Positions 1-8,739 of a stretch of DNA of 64,000 bases are shown here, piece by piece (the stretch's first letter is position 1; every line of letters starts with the position of its first letter). The notes under the pieces were generated by a model. The model ran no database searches. It had not been told where the DNA came from and saw only the letters and a program-made list of their open reading frames with translations. The DNA comes from an uncultured SAR116 cluster alpha proteobacterium (lineage in GTDB: Bacteria > Pseudomonadota > Alphaproteobacteria > Puniceispirillales > Marisalimonadaceae): positions 186,001 to 250,000 of the forward strand of contig CACEFQ010000001.1 in the NCBI GenBank assembly GCA_902558885.1. The letters run 5' to 3'. A program made the position numbers and the translations under genes.

Positions 1-5
1 CTGAT

Positions 6-512
6 TTACTTTTTTGACATATTTAAAATATTTGAGCTATCTTCTGATCCAGAAAGTGATTTTATAATTAGAGATAAATAAATAAAAACCACTATAATTG
101 ATGAGAATATAATTACTGTTCTTATTGGATAAACTGGAAATTCAATCGCTCCAATTCCTTGATATTCTCCAATTTCCCATCCCTTAATCATATCAGTCCA
201 TCCACCAACTGCTATACCAACAAATAACATAATACCAATAACATAAGATATGATGTTAATTATCATTTTTCCTCTTTTTTTGAAAAAATCATAAATTAGA
301 GTTGTTCTAAGCATTGTTCCAGAAGCTATCGCGAATGGCACTTGAAGAAAAACTATAGCTGGAACAGAATTTTGAACTATTTGATCTGCTCCAAGGAAGA
401 TACCAAGATTTCGAAAGGTAACTTCTGCAAAAATAGTTAAAGCAACTAAAATAAGCCAAATTGCAGCTATTGATTGAAGATATTCAGGCGTTTTCTTAAT
501 GTAGTTTAACAA
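6..512 (-). CDS. dctQ: TRAP transporter small permease (DctQ family)
   Basis: This is the small membrane subunit of a tripartite ATP-independent periplasmic transporter, which imports organic acids, polyols or sulfonates using an ion gradient. The 168-residue length and four hydrophobic helices (about residues 15-35, 45-65, 83-105 and 128-150) match the DctQ family. The gene starts with TTG, placed six bases after a GGGGA ribosome-binding site, and no ATG is available nearby. The large permease DctM would be expected just past the left edge. No solute-binding gene lies directly upstream; the only DctP-like gene is 8 kb away at 8740. The substrate cannot be read from this subunit. Confidence 0.85.
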   Translation of the reverse strand: MLNYIKKTPEYLQSIAAIWLILVALTIFAEVTFRNLGIFLGADQIVQNSVPAIVFLQVPFAIASGTMLRTTLIYDFFKKRGKMIINIISYVIGIMLFVGIAVGGWTDMIKGWEIGEYQGIGAIEFPVYPIRTVIIFSSIIVVFIYLSLIIKSLSGSEDSSNILNMSKK

Positions 513-613
513 TTTATTTCCCCGAGTAGTACATTTGTATTTCTTACTTTACGATTACTTTATTTGTATTCAAATCATAAAATAGAATATTAACAATCAC
601 TTTATATGATTTA

Positions 614-1543
614 TTATAAAGGTCTAACTTTTTGATTCATTTTTTCTGTTATTGACTTAATTTCATCACATATTTTTTTGCTAAATAATTTTGCAGCAGA
701 GCTTAGCTCTTTACTAGCTGATGTAATTAAAACATATTCAGTAGTTAAATTTGGGGAGGTGAGTGGTGATAAAGTTCTTAAATTTCCAAGAATATCTAAA
801 TCACATAAAACGGCTGGTAGAATAGCGCACCAATCACTAGAAGCAACCATTTCTAGCGTACCTATCATACCATCCATTTCTAATGTTTTATCTATCTTAA
901 TATTATGAGTTGCAAAGTATTCGTCCAATGAAATTCTTCTAGAATTTTCAACACCAGGAAGAATAATTTTAATTTTATCAAGTTTTGAGAGTTTTATAGG
1001 TTTTAAATGTTCAAATTCAGAATTTTTTTTCGTGACTAGAAAATTCAAGTCACTTGATACAAATTCAATATTCAATCCAGTAGGATTTTTTACTGAAGGG
1101 ACTATAGCAAATTCAAGTTTATTAGTTCTTACCATATCCTCTAAAACACCAGAGTAAGCTTCTGTTACTTTTACATCTACCTTTGGATATTCTTTGAGAA
1201 ATTTAGAAAGTGTTGCAGGAAGAGCTGATCTAGTAAATGTTGGCATTAATCCACAATTAAAAGTTCCAGATAGGTCTTTAGTTTCAGTTTTAGCGTCAAT
1301 AAGCGCTTTGTCCATTAAACTTAAAATTTCTAGAGCGTACTTATAGAAATTTTTTCCACTCTCAGTTAAAACCATTTTACCAGGAACTCTATTTATTAAC
1401 TTTTTGCCAATACTTAATTCTAAATTTTGAACTAACATTGACATACCTGATTGTGTGGCATTGAGCCTTTCTGCGGCTAAACTAAAAGAATTCTCTTCAA
1501 CCACCGCAACAAAAGCTTTTAATTGTTTAATTGATACAGACAT
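614..1543 (-). CDS. LysR-family transcriptional regulator
   Basis: A one-component DNA-binding regulator of 309 residues, the normal length for the family. The N-terminal winged helix-turn-helix spans about residues 3-62, with the typical run AAERLNATQSGMSMLVQNLE. The rest is a periplasmic-binding-protein-like effector domain (about 90-295). It is transcribed divergently from the flavin reductase at 1658 and lies next to the TRAP permease, so it probably controls part of the catabolic island, as LysR regulators usually control an adjacent divergent gene. The effector is unknown. The start is an ATG followed directly by the conserved first helix. Confidence 0.88.
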   Translation of the reverse strand: MSVSIKQLKAFVAVVEENSFSLAAERLNATQSGMSMLVQNLELSIGKKLINRVPGKMVLTESGKNFYKYALEILSLMDKALIDAKTETKDLSGTFNCGLMPTFTRSALPATLSKFLKEYPKVDVKVTEAYSGVLEDMVRTNKLEFAIVPSVKNPTGLNIEFVSSDLNFLVTKKNSEFEHLKPIKLSKLDKIKIILPGVENSRRISLDEYFATHNIKIDKTLEMDGMIGTLEMVASSDWCAILPAVLCDLDILGNLRTLSPLTSPNLTTEYVLITSASKELSSAAKLFSKKICDEIKSITEKMNQKVRPL

Positions 1544-1602
1544 ATTTAATCACTATCAGTTAAATTGATATAATTCATACAAATAAATAATTACATATAA
1601 TA

Positions 1603-1614
1603 CATATTAATATG
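1603..1614. promoter_or_regulatory. 12-bp perfect palindrome in the lysR / flavin reductase divergent gap
   Basis: CATATTAATATG is a perfect palindrome in the 114-base intergenic region between divergent lysR and the flavin reductase gene, 44 bases before the reductase start. A LysR operator would be expected in this gap. However, the sequence is very AT-rich, so a chance palindrome is possible. Confidence 0.25.
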
Positions 1615-1657
1615 CTAAAGAAAACATGTTTTAATTCAAAAGAAGAGAATTTAAATA

Positions 1658-2125
1658 ATGAAAACCTTCGATTCAAAGTTTCTTAGACAAACCTTAGGGA
1701 AGTATTCAACTGGTGTCACTGTAGTTACATCGACTGATGATGATGGAAATCCTATTGGAATGACAGTTAATAGTTTTACATCTGTATCTCTAGATCCTGC
1801 ATTAGTACTATGGTGTATAGATAAAAAACAACCTAGTTATAATTATTTCATGGACGCGAAAGGTTATGCTGTAAACATTTTATCAAAGGATCAAGATGAT
1901 CTCTGCTTTAAATTTTCTTCACAATTAGATGACAAATTTAAAAATGTTATTTGGAAGCAAAGCAAAAATGGTTTTCCAATATTAGAAAATTGTTTAGCTT
2001 GGTTCGATTGTATTAAATGGAACTATTATTCTGGAGGAGATCATCAAATTTTAGTAGGTGAGGTTACTTCATTTAATTCATTAGAATTAGAGCCATTAAC
2101 TTTCTGGAATGGTCAAATTTCTTAA
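1658..2125 (+). CDS. Flavin reductase-like FMN-binding protein
   Basis: 155 residues with the split-barrel flavin-binding fold of the HpaC/flavin reductase family. The N-terminus (LRQTLGKYSTGVTVVTS) and the GMTVNSFTSVSLDPALVLWC segment form the FMN pocket, and GGDHQILVGEV near residue 130 is the family's C-terminal signature. Such proteins use NAD(P)H to supply reduced flavin to a partner monooxygenase, or act as small reductases. No flavin-dependent monooxygenase is visible in the window, so the partner is unknown. The gene is divergent from the LysR regulator and is the first of a rightward run of catabolic genes. Confidence 0.85.
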   Translation: MKTFDSKFLRQTLGKYSTGVTVVTSTDDDGNPIGMTVNSFTSVSLDPALVLWCIDKKQPSYNYFMDAKGYAVNILSKDQDDLCFKFSSQLDDKFKNVIWKQSKNGFPILENCLAWFDCIKWNYYSGGDHQILVGEVTSFNSLELEPLTFWNGQIS

Positions 2126-2185
2126 TTGATATATTCAAAAAAAATTATAGGATCAAATAGTAATTTTCAAAATGATGAGGAATAA

Positions 2186-3493
2186 ATGGCAAAGTGGTTG
2201 AAAAATGGAAAGTCTGAAAAAGAAATTTTAGAAGCAGATACAGAAGTAAAAAAAACAGTTGAAAAAATTCTACAAGATGTAGCTAAAAGAGGTGATGAAG
2301 CAGTTAGAGAGCTTTCAATTAAATTTGATAATTATTCACCTGATAATTTTATTTTAAGTAAAGAAGAAATAGAAACGGCAATAAGCAAAGTATCTAAAAG
2401 AGATATTGAGGATATTAAATTTGCTCAAACCCAAGTAAAGAATTTTGCACAAAAGCAACTTGAATGTATTAAAGACTTAGAAGTGGAAACTATACCAGGT
2501 GTGGTTTTGGGGCATAAGAATATACCAATGAATGCAGTAGGTTGTTACGTTCCTGGAGGTAAATACCCAATGGTAGCTTCTGCGCATATGTCTGTATTAA
2601 CAGCTAAAGTTGCAGGAGTGAAAGAAATTATAGCATCCGCGCCTCCACAAGGTGGAGAGCCTCATCCTGCTATAGTGGCTGCTATGCATATGGGTGGGGC
2701 AGATAAGATATTATGTTTAGGTGGAATACAAGCTGTAGCAGCAATGGCTATTGGAACTGAAACCATAAATGGTGTGGACATGTTAGTCGGACCAGGTAAT
2801 ATGTTTGTTGCCGAAGCAAAGCGTCAATTATTTGGTAGAGTTGGTATTGATTTGTTTGCAGGTCCTACTGAGACACTAATAATTGCTGATAAATCATCTG
2901 ATCCAGAAATATGTGCTATTGATCTATTAGGTCAAGCGGAACATGGACCTACAAGCCCAGCTATTTTGTTAACTGACTCAGAAAAACTTGCTATTGAAAC
3001 CATTAAAGAGGTTGAAAGGCAGCTAGAAATTCTACCAACGGCTGAAATTGCTAAAGTTTCATGGAAAGAATACGGTCAGGTTATAGTTTGTGATAATATT
3101 GATGAAATAATTAAAGTTGCAGATGACTTGGCATTTGAGCATGTGCAGGTAATGACAGAAGATCCTGATTATTTTCATAAAAATATGACTAATTATGGAG
3201 CTTTGTTTTTAGGTTCAAGAACAAATGTTGCTTTTGGTGACAAAGTTATAGGGACAAACCATACTTTACCAACTAAAACTGCTGCAAGATACACTGGTGG
3301 ATTATGGGTCGGTAAATTTCTAAAAACTTGTACTTATCAAAAAGTTTTAACTGACGAGGCCTCTGCTCTTGTTGGAGAGTATTGCTCAAGGTTATGTGCA
3401 TTGGAAGGTTTTTCTGGTCATGGTGAACAGGCTAACGTTAGAGTAAGAAGGTATGGTGGCAGAAATATTGAGCCATATGCTTCTGCAGAATAG
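2186..3493 (+). CDS. HisD-superfamily dehydrogenase, resembles sulfopropanediol dehydrogenase HpsN
   Basis: A 435-residue NAD-dependent, zinc-type alcohol-to-acid dehydrogenase of the histidinol dehydrogenase fold. The expected catalytic features are visible: zinc ligands Q250 and H253 (in LLGQAEHG), D352 (GDKVIGTNH) and H412, and the catalytic pair E318-H319 (FEHVQV). The details [28 protein letters not shown] and [11 protein letters not shown], plus a setting away from any his gene, fit the catabolic paralogues such as HpsN, which oxidises 2,3-dihydroxypropane-1-sulfonate to sulfolactate, better than histidine biosynthesis. It sits next to an SDR and a TRAP permease, the same gene types that accompany hpsN in roseobacters. 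The start is set by GAGGAA eight bases upstream. The exact substrate is inferred. Confidence 0.75.
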   Translation: MAKWLKNGKSEKEILEADTEVKKTVEKILQDVAKRGDEAVRELSIKFDNYSPDNFILSKEEIETAISKVSKRDIEDIKFAQTQVKNFAQKQLECIKDLEVETIPGVVLGHKNIPMNAVGCYVPGGKYPMVASAHMSVLTAKVAGVKEIIASAPPQGGEPHPAIVAAMHMGGADKILCLGGIQAVAAMAIGTETINGVDMLVGPGNMFVAEAKRQLFGRVGIDLFAGPTETLIIADKSSDPEICAIDLLGQAEHGPTSPAILLTDSEKLAIETIKEVERQLEILPTAEIAKVSWKEYGQVIVCDNIDEIIKVADDLAFEHVQVMTEDPDYFHKNMTNYGALFLGSRTNVAFGDKVIGTNHTLPTKTAARYTGGLWVGKFLKTCTYQKVLTDEASALVGEYCSRLCALEGFSGHGEQANVRVRRYGGRNIEPYASAE

Positions 3494-3501
3494 GAGAGTG
3501 A

Positions 3502-4266
3502 ATGAATTACCCTAAATTACCAAGTTTTAGATTGGATGGGAAAAGAGCTTTAGTTACTGGAGCTGGTCGAGGAATTGGAATGGGCGCATCTATTGCTTTA
3601 GCAGAATCTGGTGCAAAAGTTACTTTGGTTTCTAGAACAGAAAAAGAATTAAAAGATTTAACGGATCACATAAATAGCCAAGGCTTTAAAGCATCTTATG
3701 AAGTATTTGATGTCAATAATGAAAATGAGGTATCAGCTTTTATAAATAATGCTGAGCCTTTTGATATACTTATAAATAATGCCGGTACTAATAGGCCAGC
3801 AAAACTTATAGATACAAAAATAGAAGACTTTGATTATGTTATGTCTTTAAATGTAAGATCTGTAATCAGTCTAACAAAACTAGTTGTTAAGAAAATGTTA
3901 GATAGTAATATAAAAGGATCTATAATCAATGTTTCATCACAAATGGGGCATGTAGGCGGGCCTAATAGGACTACATATTGTTCAAGTAAGTTTGCCATTG
4001 AAGGTTTCACAAAATCGTTAGCTATTGAATTAGGGCCTGATGGTATAAGGGTTAATGCAATCTGCCCTACCTTTATTCAAACCCCTATGACTGAGCCATT
4101 TTTAAAAGATGAAGACTTTAAAAAAACTACTATTGGAATGATACCAATTGGTAGATTAGGCGAAGTAACTGACTTGATGGGTCCATTTGTATTTTTAGCT
4201 TCTGAGGCTTCTTCTTTAATGACAGGTTCAAGTATACTTGTAGATGGTGGCTGGACTGCAAGATAA
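3502..4266 (+). CDS. Short-chain dehydrogenase/reductase (SDR)
   Basis: 254-residue classical SDR. The cofactor motif TGAGRGIG is at residues 19-26, NNAG at 92-95, and the catalytic Ser145/146, Tyr159 and Lys163 (YCSSK) are all present, so it should be active. The nearest described types are gluconate 5-dehydrogenase-like and polyol dehydrogenases. It begins eight bases after the HisD-like gene with a GGAG site and is almost certainly co-transcribed. The pair could perform successive oxidations of the same polyol, as HpsO/HpsN do in DHPS catabolism; this is an inference from context. Confidence 0.85.
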   Translation: MNYPKLPSFRLDGKRALVTGAGRGIGMGASIALAESGAKVTLVSRTEKELKDLTDHINSQGFKASYEVFDVNNENEVSAFINNAEPFDILINNAGTNRPAKLIDTKIEDFDYVMSLNVRSVISLTKLVVKKMLDSNIKGSIINVSSQMGHVGGPNRTTYCSSKFAIEGFTKSLAIELGPDGIRVNAICPTFIQTPMTEPFLKDEDFKKTTIGMIPIGRLGEVTDLMGPFVFLASEASSLMTGSSILVDGGWTAR

Positions 4267-4294
4267 AATAAAATTTAAAATAAAATATTATGAA

Positions 4295-4342
4295 TATCTA
4301 TTAATAACAATTGTTTATACATATCTATTGAGTTAATAGATA
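4295..4342. promoter_or_regulatory. Repeated/inverted TATCTATT elements and AACAATTGTT palindrome, probable operator region
   Basis: The 92-base leader of the molybdenum-enzyme genes contains TATCTATT at 4295-4302 and again at 4322-4329. The second copy is followed by its exact inverted copy AATAGATA at 4335-4342, making an 8-bp stem with a 5-base loop. A 10-bp palindrome, AACAATTGTT, lies at 4306-4315. The hairpin lacks a following T run, so it is not a standard terminator. A regulator-binding region or leader hairpin is more likely. Confidence 0.4.
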
Positions 4343-4358
4343 AATCTTAAGGTTTGTT

Positions 4359-4823
4359 ATGTCAAAGGTTGAATGTCAATTAAAAATAAATGGGTTATCT
4401 AAGAAGATAAATATTCACAAAGACAAACCGCTTATTTATGCTATCAGAGATGATTTTGGATTAACAGGCACTAAACTTGGTTGTGGCCTTGAACAATGTG
4501 GTAGTTGTGCTGTTATCATTGACAGAGAAAAAAAACTCTCATGTAATTTGCTAGCAATTGAATGCGAAAAAAAAGAAATTATAACTATTGAAGGTCTTCA
4601 AATTGACAATGAATTAAATAATGTTCAGGAAGCATTTAGAGAATTTAACGCAGCTCAATGTGGGTATTGCACAAGTGGAATTATCATAAGTATTACAGCA
4701 CTTTTTGATAAAAATAAAAAACCTTCGTCACAAGAAATTCAAAATGCTTTAAATGGCCATTTGTGCCGCTGCGGATCTCATTCTGTAGTATTAAAGGCGA
4801 TTGATAGTTTAATAGAAAATTAG
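4359..4823 (+). CDS. (2Fe-2S)-binding small subunit of a xanthine dehydrogenase/IorA-type molybdenum hydroxylase
   Basis: 154 residues with two [2Fe-2S] domains. The plant-ferredoxin-type cluster is bound by C42, C47, C50 and C62 (GCGLEQCGSC), and the second cluster by C101, C104, C136 and C138 (CGYC, CRC). All eight ligands are present. It relays electrons from the molybdopterin subunit encoded 13 bases downstream. No FAD-binding medium subunit follows, as in isoquinoline oxidoreductase- and nicotinate dehydrogenase-type enzymes, where electrons go to cytochromes or other acceptors. The gene has its own AAGG site and a repeat-rich leader, suggesting a separate promoter. Confidence 0.9.
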   Translation: MSKVECQLKINGLSKKINIHKDKPLIYAIRDDFGLTGTKLGCGLEQCGSCAVIIDREKKLSCNLLAIECEKKEIITIEGLQIDNELNNVQEAFREFNAAQCGYCTSGIIISITALFDKNKKPSSQEIQNALNGHLCRCGSHSVVLKAIDSLIEN

Positions 4824-4836
4824 AGTAATTAATATT

Positions 4837-6990
4837 ATGAATCAATTTAACAGCGGCCCTAGTATTAATACTTACAACAAATTAAGTCATTGGTTTGATT
4901 TTAGTAATCCTGGAATTTTAAAAGTTTACTCTGGTAAAATCGATATAGGACAACATATAAGTTCTACACTGGCATTAATTGCTTCTAAAATCACTGAAAT
5001 TAAATATGATCAAATAGAAATTATTAAATTAAGTACTGATATATCACCTAATGAAGGTATTACTGCTAGCAGTTTGTCTGTAGCAAATTCAGGATCTGCT
5101 ATTAAGGCTGCTTCTATTACTCTAAAAATAAATTTTATCAATTATGCATTAGAAAATCTTGAGATTAAAAATGAAGATGTTCTTTTTGAAAATGGAGTTA
5201 TTAAAGATAAGAATTCTAACAAAACTATTTCTTATTGGGATTTTGCTAAAACAGATGATTTTAGAAAAATTATTATTCCTGAAAATTTTGATGAGAACTC
5301 TCTTAAAAAAATTAATTATGAAAATAATCAAAAAATAGAGTTAAAAACTATTAATGATATTGTTACAGGAAAATATAAATATGTTCATGATATTAATTTT
5401 CCAAAAATGTTACATGCTAGAATAGTAAGGCCTACTTCTTATCACTGCAAATTAATCAAAATAAATGAAGACTTTAAAAAAAGACTTGTTGAGAATGACA
5501 TTACACTTTTTGTTAAAGGCTCTTTTGTTGCAATTCTGTCTCAGGATGAATTTTTAGTTACAAAGTTCTTGGAGATTGCTAAAAAAAATATTTTTTGGGA
5601 AGAAAAGCAGCAATTATCTAATGAAAATGTTTTTAATTCTCTTGAAAAACATGAAAAGGAATCTTTGTTAGTTAAATCTGGAGGAGAGGCTTTTTATGAA
5701 GAGATACCAGAAAAAAAATCTTTTGATGATCCAAAAATTAAATCATTATCAACAATTTTTAAAAAAAGTTATTTAATGCATGGACCTATAGGGCCATCTG
5801 CAAGTTGTGCTATTTATAAAGATAACAAATTTACTATATTTTCTCATAGCCAATCAATTTTTGCTCTAAAATACTCCATTAGTAAGTATTTTGATATTGA
5901 TCCAAATCTTGTCAGTTTGAAATTTATACCTGGCTCAGGTTGCTATGGTCATAATGGAGCTGATGACGTGGCATTTGAAGCATCAGTGATTGCAAAGGAA
6001 TATCCTGATCGTCATATCTTATTAAAATGGACACGAGAAGATGAGCATTCATGGGAGCCTTACGGAAGCGCATCTTTAAACAAAGTTTTTGGAGCTATTA
6101 ATGATTATGGAGAAGTTATTTATTGGTCAAATGAGGCTTATTCGGATACATATTTGTCAAGACCATCAGATTTAGAATTAACTAATTTTACAAGTTATAA
6201 ATTTTTAACTAATAATTTTGCAAAAACAAAATCAACGCCCAAAACATCTGCTCATATGGGCATACATAGGAATTTAGATCCAATTTATAATTTCAAAGAA
6301 ACTAGATTAGTAAAAAACTTAGTTCATGATTTGCCATTGAGGACATCTGCATTGCGAACTTTAGGTGCTTTCGCAAATGTAACAGCGTCTGAAAGTTTTT
6401 TAAATGATTTGGCATCAATTAAAAACATAGATCCTTTTGATATTAGAATTAATCATTTAGATGATGAGCGTGCCATTGATGTTCTTAATAACCTAAAAGA
6501 GAAAATGGAAATTTTTAAACCTAAAGATGATAGCTTTAGAGGTATAGCGTTTTCAAGATATAAAAATTCTGCGGCATATTGCGCAGTTGGTGTGGAATTA
6601 AATGTTACCGATGATTTAGAAATTAAATTAAATCATGCTTGGATAACTGTAGATGCCGGAGAAATTGCTTATGAAGATGGTATAAAAGCACAGGTTGAAG
6701 GTGGATTCATTCAAGCAGCAAGTTGGGCTTTATACGAAGAAGTGATTTTCGATTCAAAAGAAATAATTTCTAAGGATTGGGATAGTTATAAAATTATAGG
6801 TTTTGATAACATTCCTGTTTTTACTACAAGTGTAATTGACCAAAAAGGTTCTCATTATTTAGGCGTAGGTGAAGTAGTTGCAGGACCAACTGGAGCCGCT
6901 ATTTCAAACGCATTGTGTAATGCCCTTGGTCAAAGAATAAAAATATTGCCATTTACCAAGGATAATATTACGAAAGAATTATTAAATTAA
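4837..6990 (+). CDS. Molybdopterin-binding large subunit, xanthine dehydrogenase family (IorB/NicB-like)
   Basis: A 717-residue catalytic subunit expected to hydroxylate a heterocycle or oxidise an aldehyde at a molybdenum-cytosine-dinucleotide centre. It opens with FDFSNPGILKVYSGKIDIGQH, a segment usually found later in xanthine dehydrogenase, which is the rearranged order of IorB-type subunits. The conserved catalytic Glu lies in LGVGEVVAGPTGAA near the C-terminus, and GCYGHNGADD corresponds to the molybdopterin loop. It has no Tat-type leader. The gene follows the iron-sulfur subunit after 13 bases. The substrate is unknown, and molybdenum-cofactor biosynthesis genes are not in this window. 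Confidence 0.82.
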   Translation: MNQFNSGPSINTYNKLSHWFDFSNPGILKVYSGKIDIGQHISSTLALIASKITEIKYDQIEIIKLSTDISPNEGITASSLSVANSGSAIKAASITLKINFINYALENLEIKNEDVLFENGVIKDKNSNKTISYWDFAKTDDFRKIIIPENFDENSLKKINYENNQKIELKTINDIVTGKYKYVHDINFPKMLHARIVRPTSYHCKLIKINEDFKKRLVENDITLFVKGSFVAILSQDEFLVTKFLEIAKKNIFWEEKQQLSNENVFNSLEKHEKESLLVKSGGEAFYEEIPEKKSFDDPKIKSLSTIFKKSYLMHGPIGPSASCAIYKDNKFTIFSHSQSIFALKYSISKYFDIDPNLVSLKFIPGSGCYGHNGADDVAFEASVIAKEYPDRHILLKWTREDEHSWEPYGSASLNKVFGAINDYGEVIYWSNEAYSDTYLSRPSDLELTNFTSYKFLTNNFAKTKSTPKTSAHMGIHRNLDPIYNFKETRLVKNLVHDLPLRTSALRTLGAFANVTASESFLNDLASIKNIDPFDIRINHLDDERAIDVLNNLKEKMEIFKPKDDSFRGIAFSRYKNSAAYCAVGVELNVTDDLEIKLNHAWITVDAGEIAYEDGIKAQVEGGFIQAASWALYEEVIFDSKEIISKDWDSYKIIGFDNIPVFTTSVIDQKGSHYLGVGEVVAGPTGAAISNALCNALGQRIKILPFTKDNITKELLN

Positions 6991-7030
6991 TTTATCTGCG
7001 AATTTATCAAAAAATAATTAGGGATCTATT

Positions 7031-8734
7031 GTGATGACCAAAAAAAAATCAGGTATGTATAAAAATCTTACCAACTATGGAGATAGTGAGTTTTCTATTT
7101 TTTTGAGAAAGGCTTTCATTAAAGGTATGGGTTATTCAGAGGAGATGCTTAATAAGCCTATTATTGGAATTACTAACACTTACAGCGACTATAATCCGTG
7201 CCATGGAAATGTACCTGATTTAATAAAAAGTGTGAAGGCTGGGATATTATCTTCAGGCTCTATACCATTAGAGTTTCCTACAATAAGTATTCATGAATCT
7301 TTTGCTTATCCAACTTCTATGTATTTAAGAAACTTAATGTCAATTGATACAGAAGAAATGATGAAAGCCCAGCCAATGGATGCATGTGTTTTAATAGGCG
7401 GTTGTGATAAAACAGTGCCTGCCCAATTAATGGGTGCGTTTAGTGCAAATATTCCTGCAATACAATTAGTTACTGGACCCATGCTTACTGGATCTCATAG
7501 AGGAAAGAGAGTAGGGGCTTGTACAGATTGTAGAGGTTATTGGGCAAAATTCAGAGCAGAAGAAATAGATCTTGCTGAAATTAATGAAGTTAATAATCAG
7601 TTAGTTCCCACTGTTGGAACATGTGGTGTAATGGGTACTGCCAGTACAATGGCACTAATTACTGAAGCTCTTGGCATGATGATAACAAATGGTGCTTCAG
7701 CACCAGCCGTTTCTGCAGAAAGAAGAAGAATTGCAGAGGAAACTGGTAAAGTGGCTGTTGAAATTGCCAATAAATCATTTAACCCAAAAAGTTTCTTAAC
7801 TCTAAAAAATTTCAAAAATGCATTGACTGTTTTGTCTGCAATTGGCGGATCAACTAATGGAATAGTTCATTTGACAGCTATGGCTGGTAGACTAGGTATA
7901 GATATTGACCTTAATGAATTTGATAAAATGACAAAAGACACACCCATGATTGTTGACTTAAAGCCGTCTGGTTCTGGTTATATGGAAGATTTGTTTAAAT
8001 CAGGAGGGCTACCAAGAATTTTAAATGAATTAAAAGATTACCTTTATTTAGATGCTATTACAATCACAGGCGAATCTATCAAAGAAATTATTGAGCAAAA
8101 CAAGTATAATTGGAAGCAAGAAGTTATAAGAAACGTTGAAAATCCTATTTTTGATAAGGGAAGTATAGCAGTATTAAAAGGAAATCTTGCTCCTAAATCG
8201 GCTATAATTAAACAATCAGCAGCAAGCAAAGAACTGTTAGCTCATGAAGGTGTAGTTGAGGTATTTGAGAATCTTGAAGATTTAGCGAATAGAATTGATA
8301 GTGATGATTTAAACGTTACTAAGGATAGTATTCTTCTTCTTAAAAATATTGGTCCAATAGGTGCACCAGGTATGCCTGAGGCTGGCTTAATACCTATTCC
8401 TAAAAAATTAGCCAAGCAAGGCGTTAAGGACATGGTAAGAATTTCTGATGGAAGAATGAGTGGTACTGCAGCAGGCACAATTATTTTACATGTTTGTCCA
8501 GAGGCTGCCGCTGGAGGTACTTTAGACATTGTAAAGAGTGGCGATATTATAAAATTAGATGTTAAAAAAAGATTATTAGAACTTAAGTTATCTGATGAAG
8601 AGATAGCTTCAAGAAAAAAGAGTAAAAAAAGTGATAAAATAATTAAAAGAAGAGGGTATGATAAAATATTTCATGAAAGTGTGCTTCAAGCAGATAAAGG
8701 GGCCGATTTTGATTTCTTAAGGCCTGTAAAATAA
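7031..8734 (+). CDS. IlvD/Edd-family dehydratase, sugar-acid type
   Basis: 567-residue iron-sulfur dehydratase. The three cluster cysteines are C57 (NPCHGN), C125 (GGCDKTVPA) and C198 (GTCGVMGTAST), and the C-terminal DGRMSGTA signature is present. The insertion with GACTDCRGYWAKFRAEEID is typical of aldonate dehydratases (L-arabinonate/xylonate type) rather than dihydroxyacid dehydratase IlvD. The likely reaction is dehydration of a sugar acid or similar 2,3-dihydroxy acid to a 2-keto-3-deoxy acid. The GTG at 7031 lies six bases after GGGA, and an ATG follows at 7034, so either may be used. It ends the rightward catabolic run and converges with the gene at 8740. Confidence 0.85.
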   Translation: MMTKKKSGMYKNLTNYGDSEFSIFLRKAFIKGMGYSEEMLNKPIIGITNTYSDYNPCHGNVPDLIKSVKAGILSSGSIPLEFPTISIHESFAYPTSMYLRNLMSIDTEEMMKAQPMDACVLIGGCDKTVPAQLMGAFSANIPAIQLVTGPMLTGSHRGKRVGACTDCRGYWAKFRAEEIDLAEINEVNNQLVPTVGTCGVMGTASTMALITEALGMMITNGASAPAVSAERRRIAEETGKVAVEIANKSFNPKSFLTLKNFKNALTVLSAIGGSTNGIVHLTAMAGRLGIDIDLNEFDKMTKDTPMIVDLKPSGSGYMEDLFKSGGLPRILNELKDYLYLDAITITGESIKEIIEQNKYNWKQEVIRNVENPIFDKGSIAVLKGNLAPKSAIIKQSAASKELLAHEGVVEVFENLEDLANRIDSDDLNVTKDSILLLKNIGPIGAPGMPEAGLIPIPKKLAKQGVKDMVRISDGRMSGTAAGTIILHVCPEAAAGGTLDIVKSGDIIKLDVKKRLLELKLSDEEIASRKKSKKSDKIIKRRGYDKIFHESVLQADKGADFDFLRPVK

Positions 8735-8739
8735 ATTAT

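Noticed and set aside
2186-3493. HisD-like gene as a true histidinol dehydrogenase of histidine biosynthesis
   Set aside because: The catalytic residues agree, but there are no his genes nearby and the [14 protein letters not shown] and LWVGKFLKT segments fit the catabolic HpsN-like paralogues better; phylogeny would decide.
5149-5331. Minus-strand open frame of 60 residues inside the molybdopterin subunit gene
   Set aside because: Low-complexity Ile/Phe/Asn translation opposite a well-conserved coding sequence; a shadow frame.
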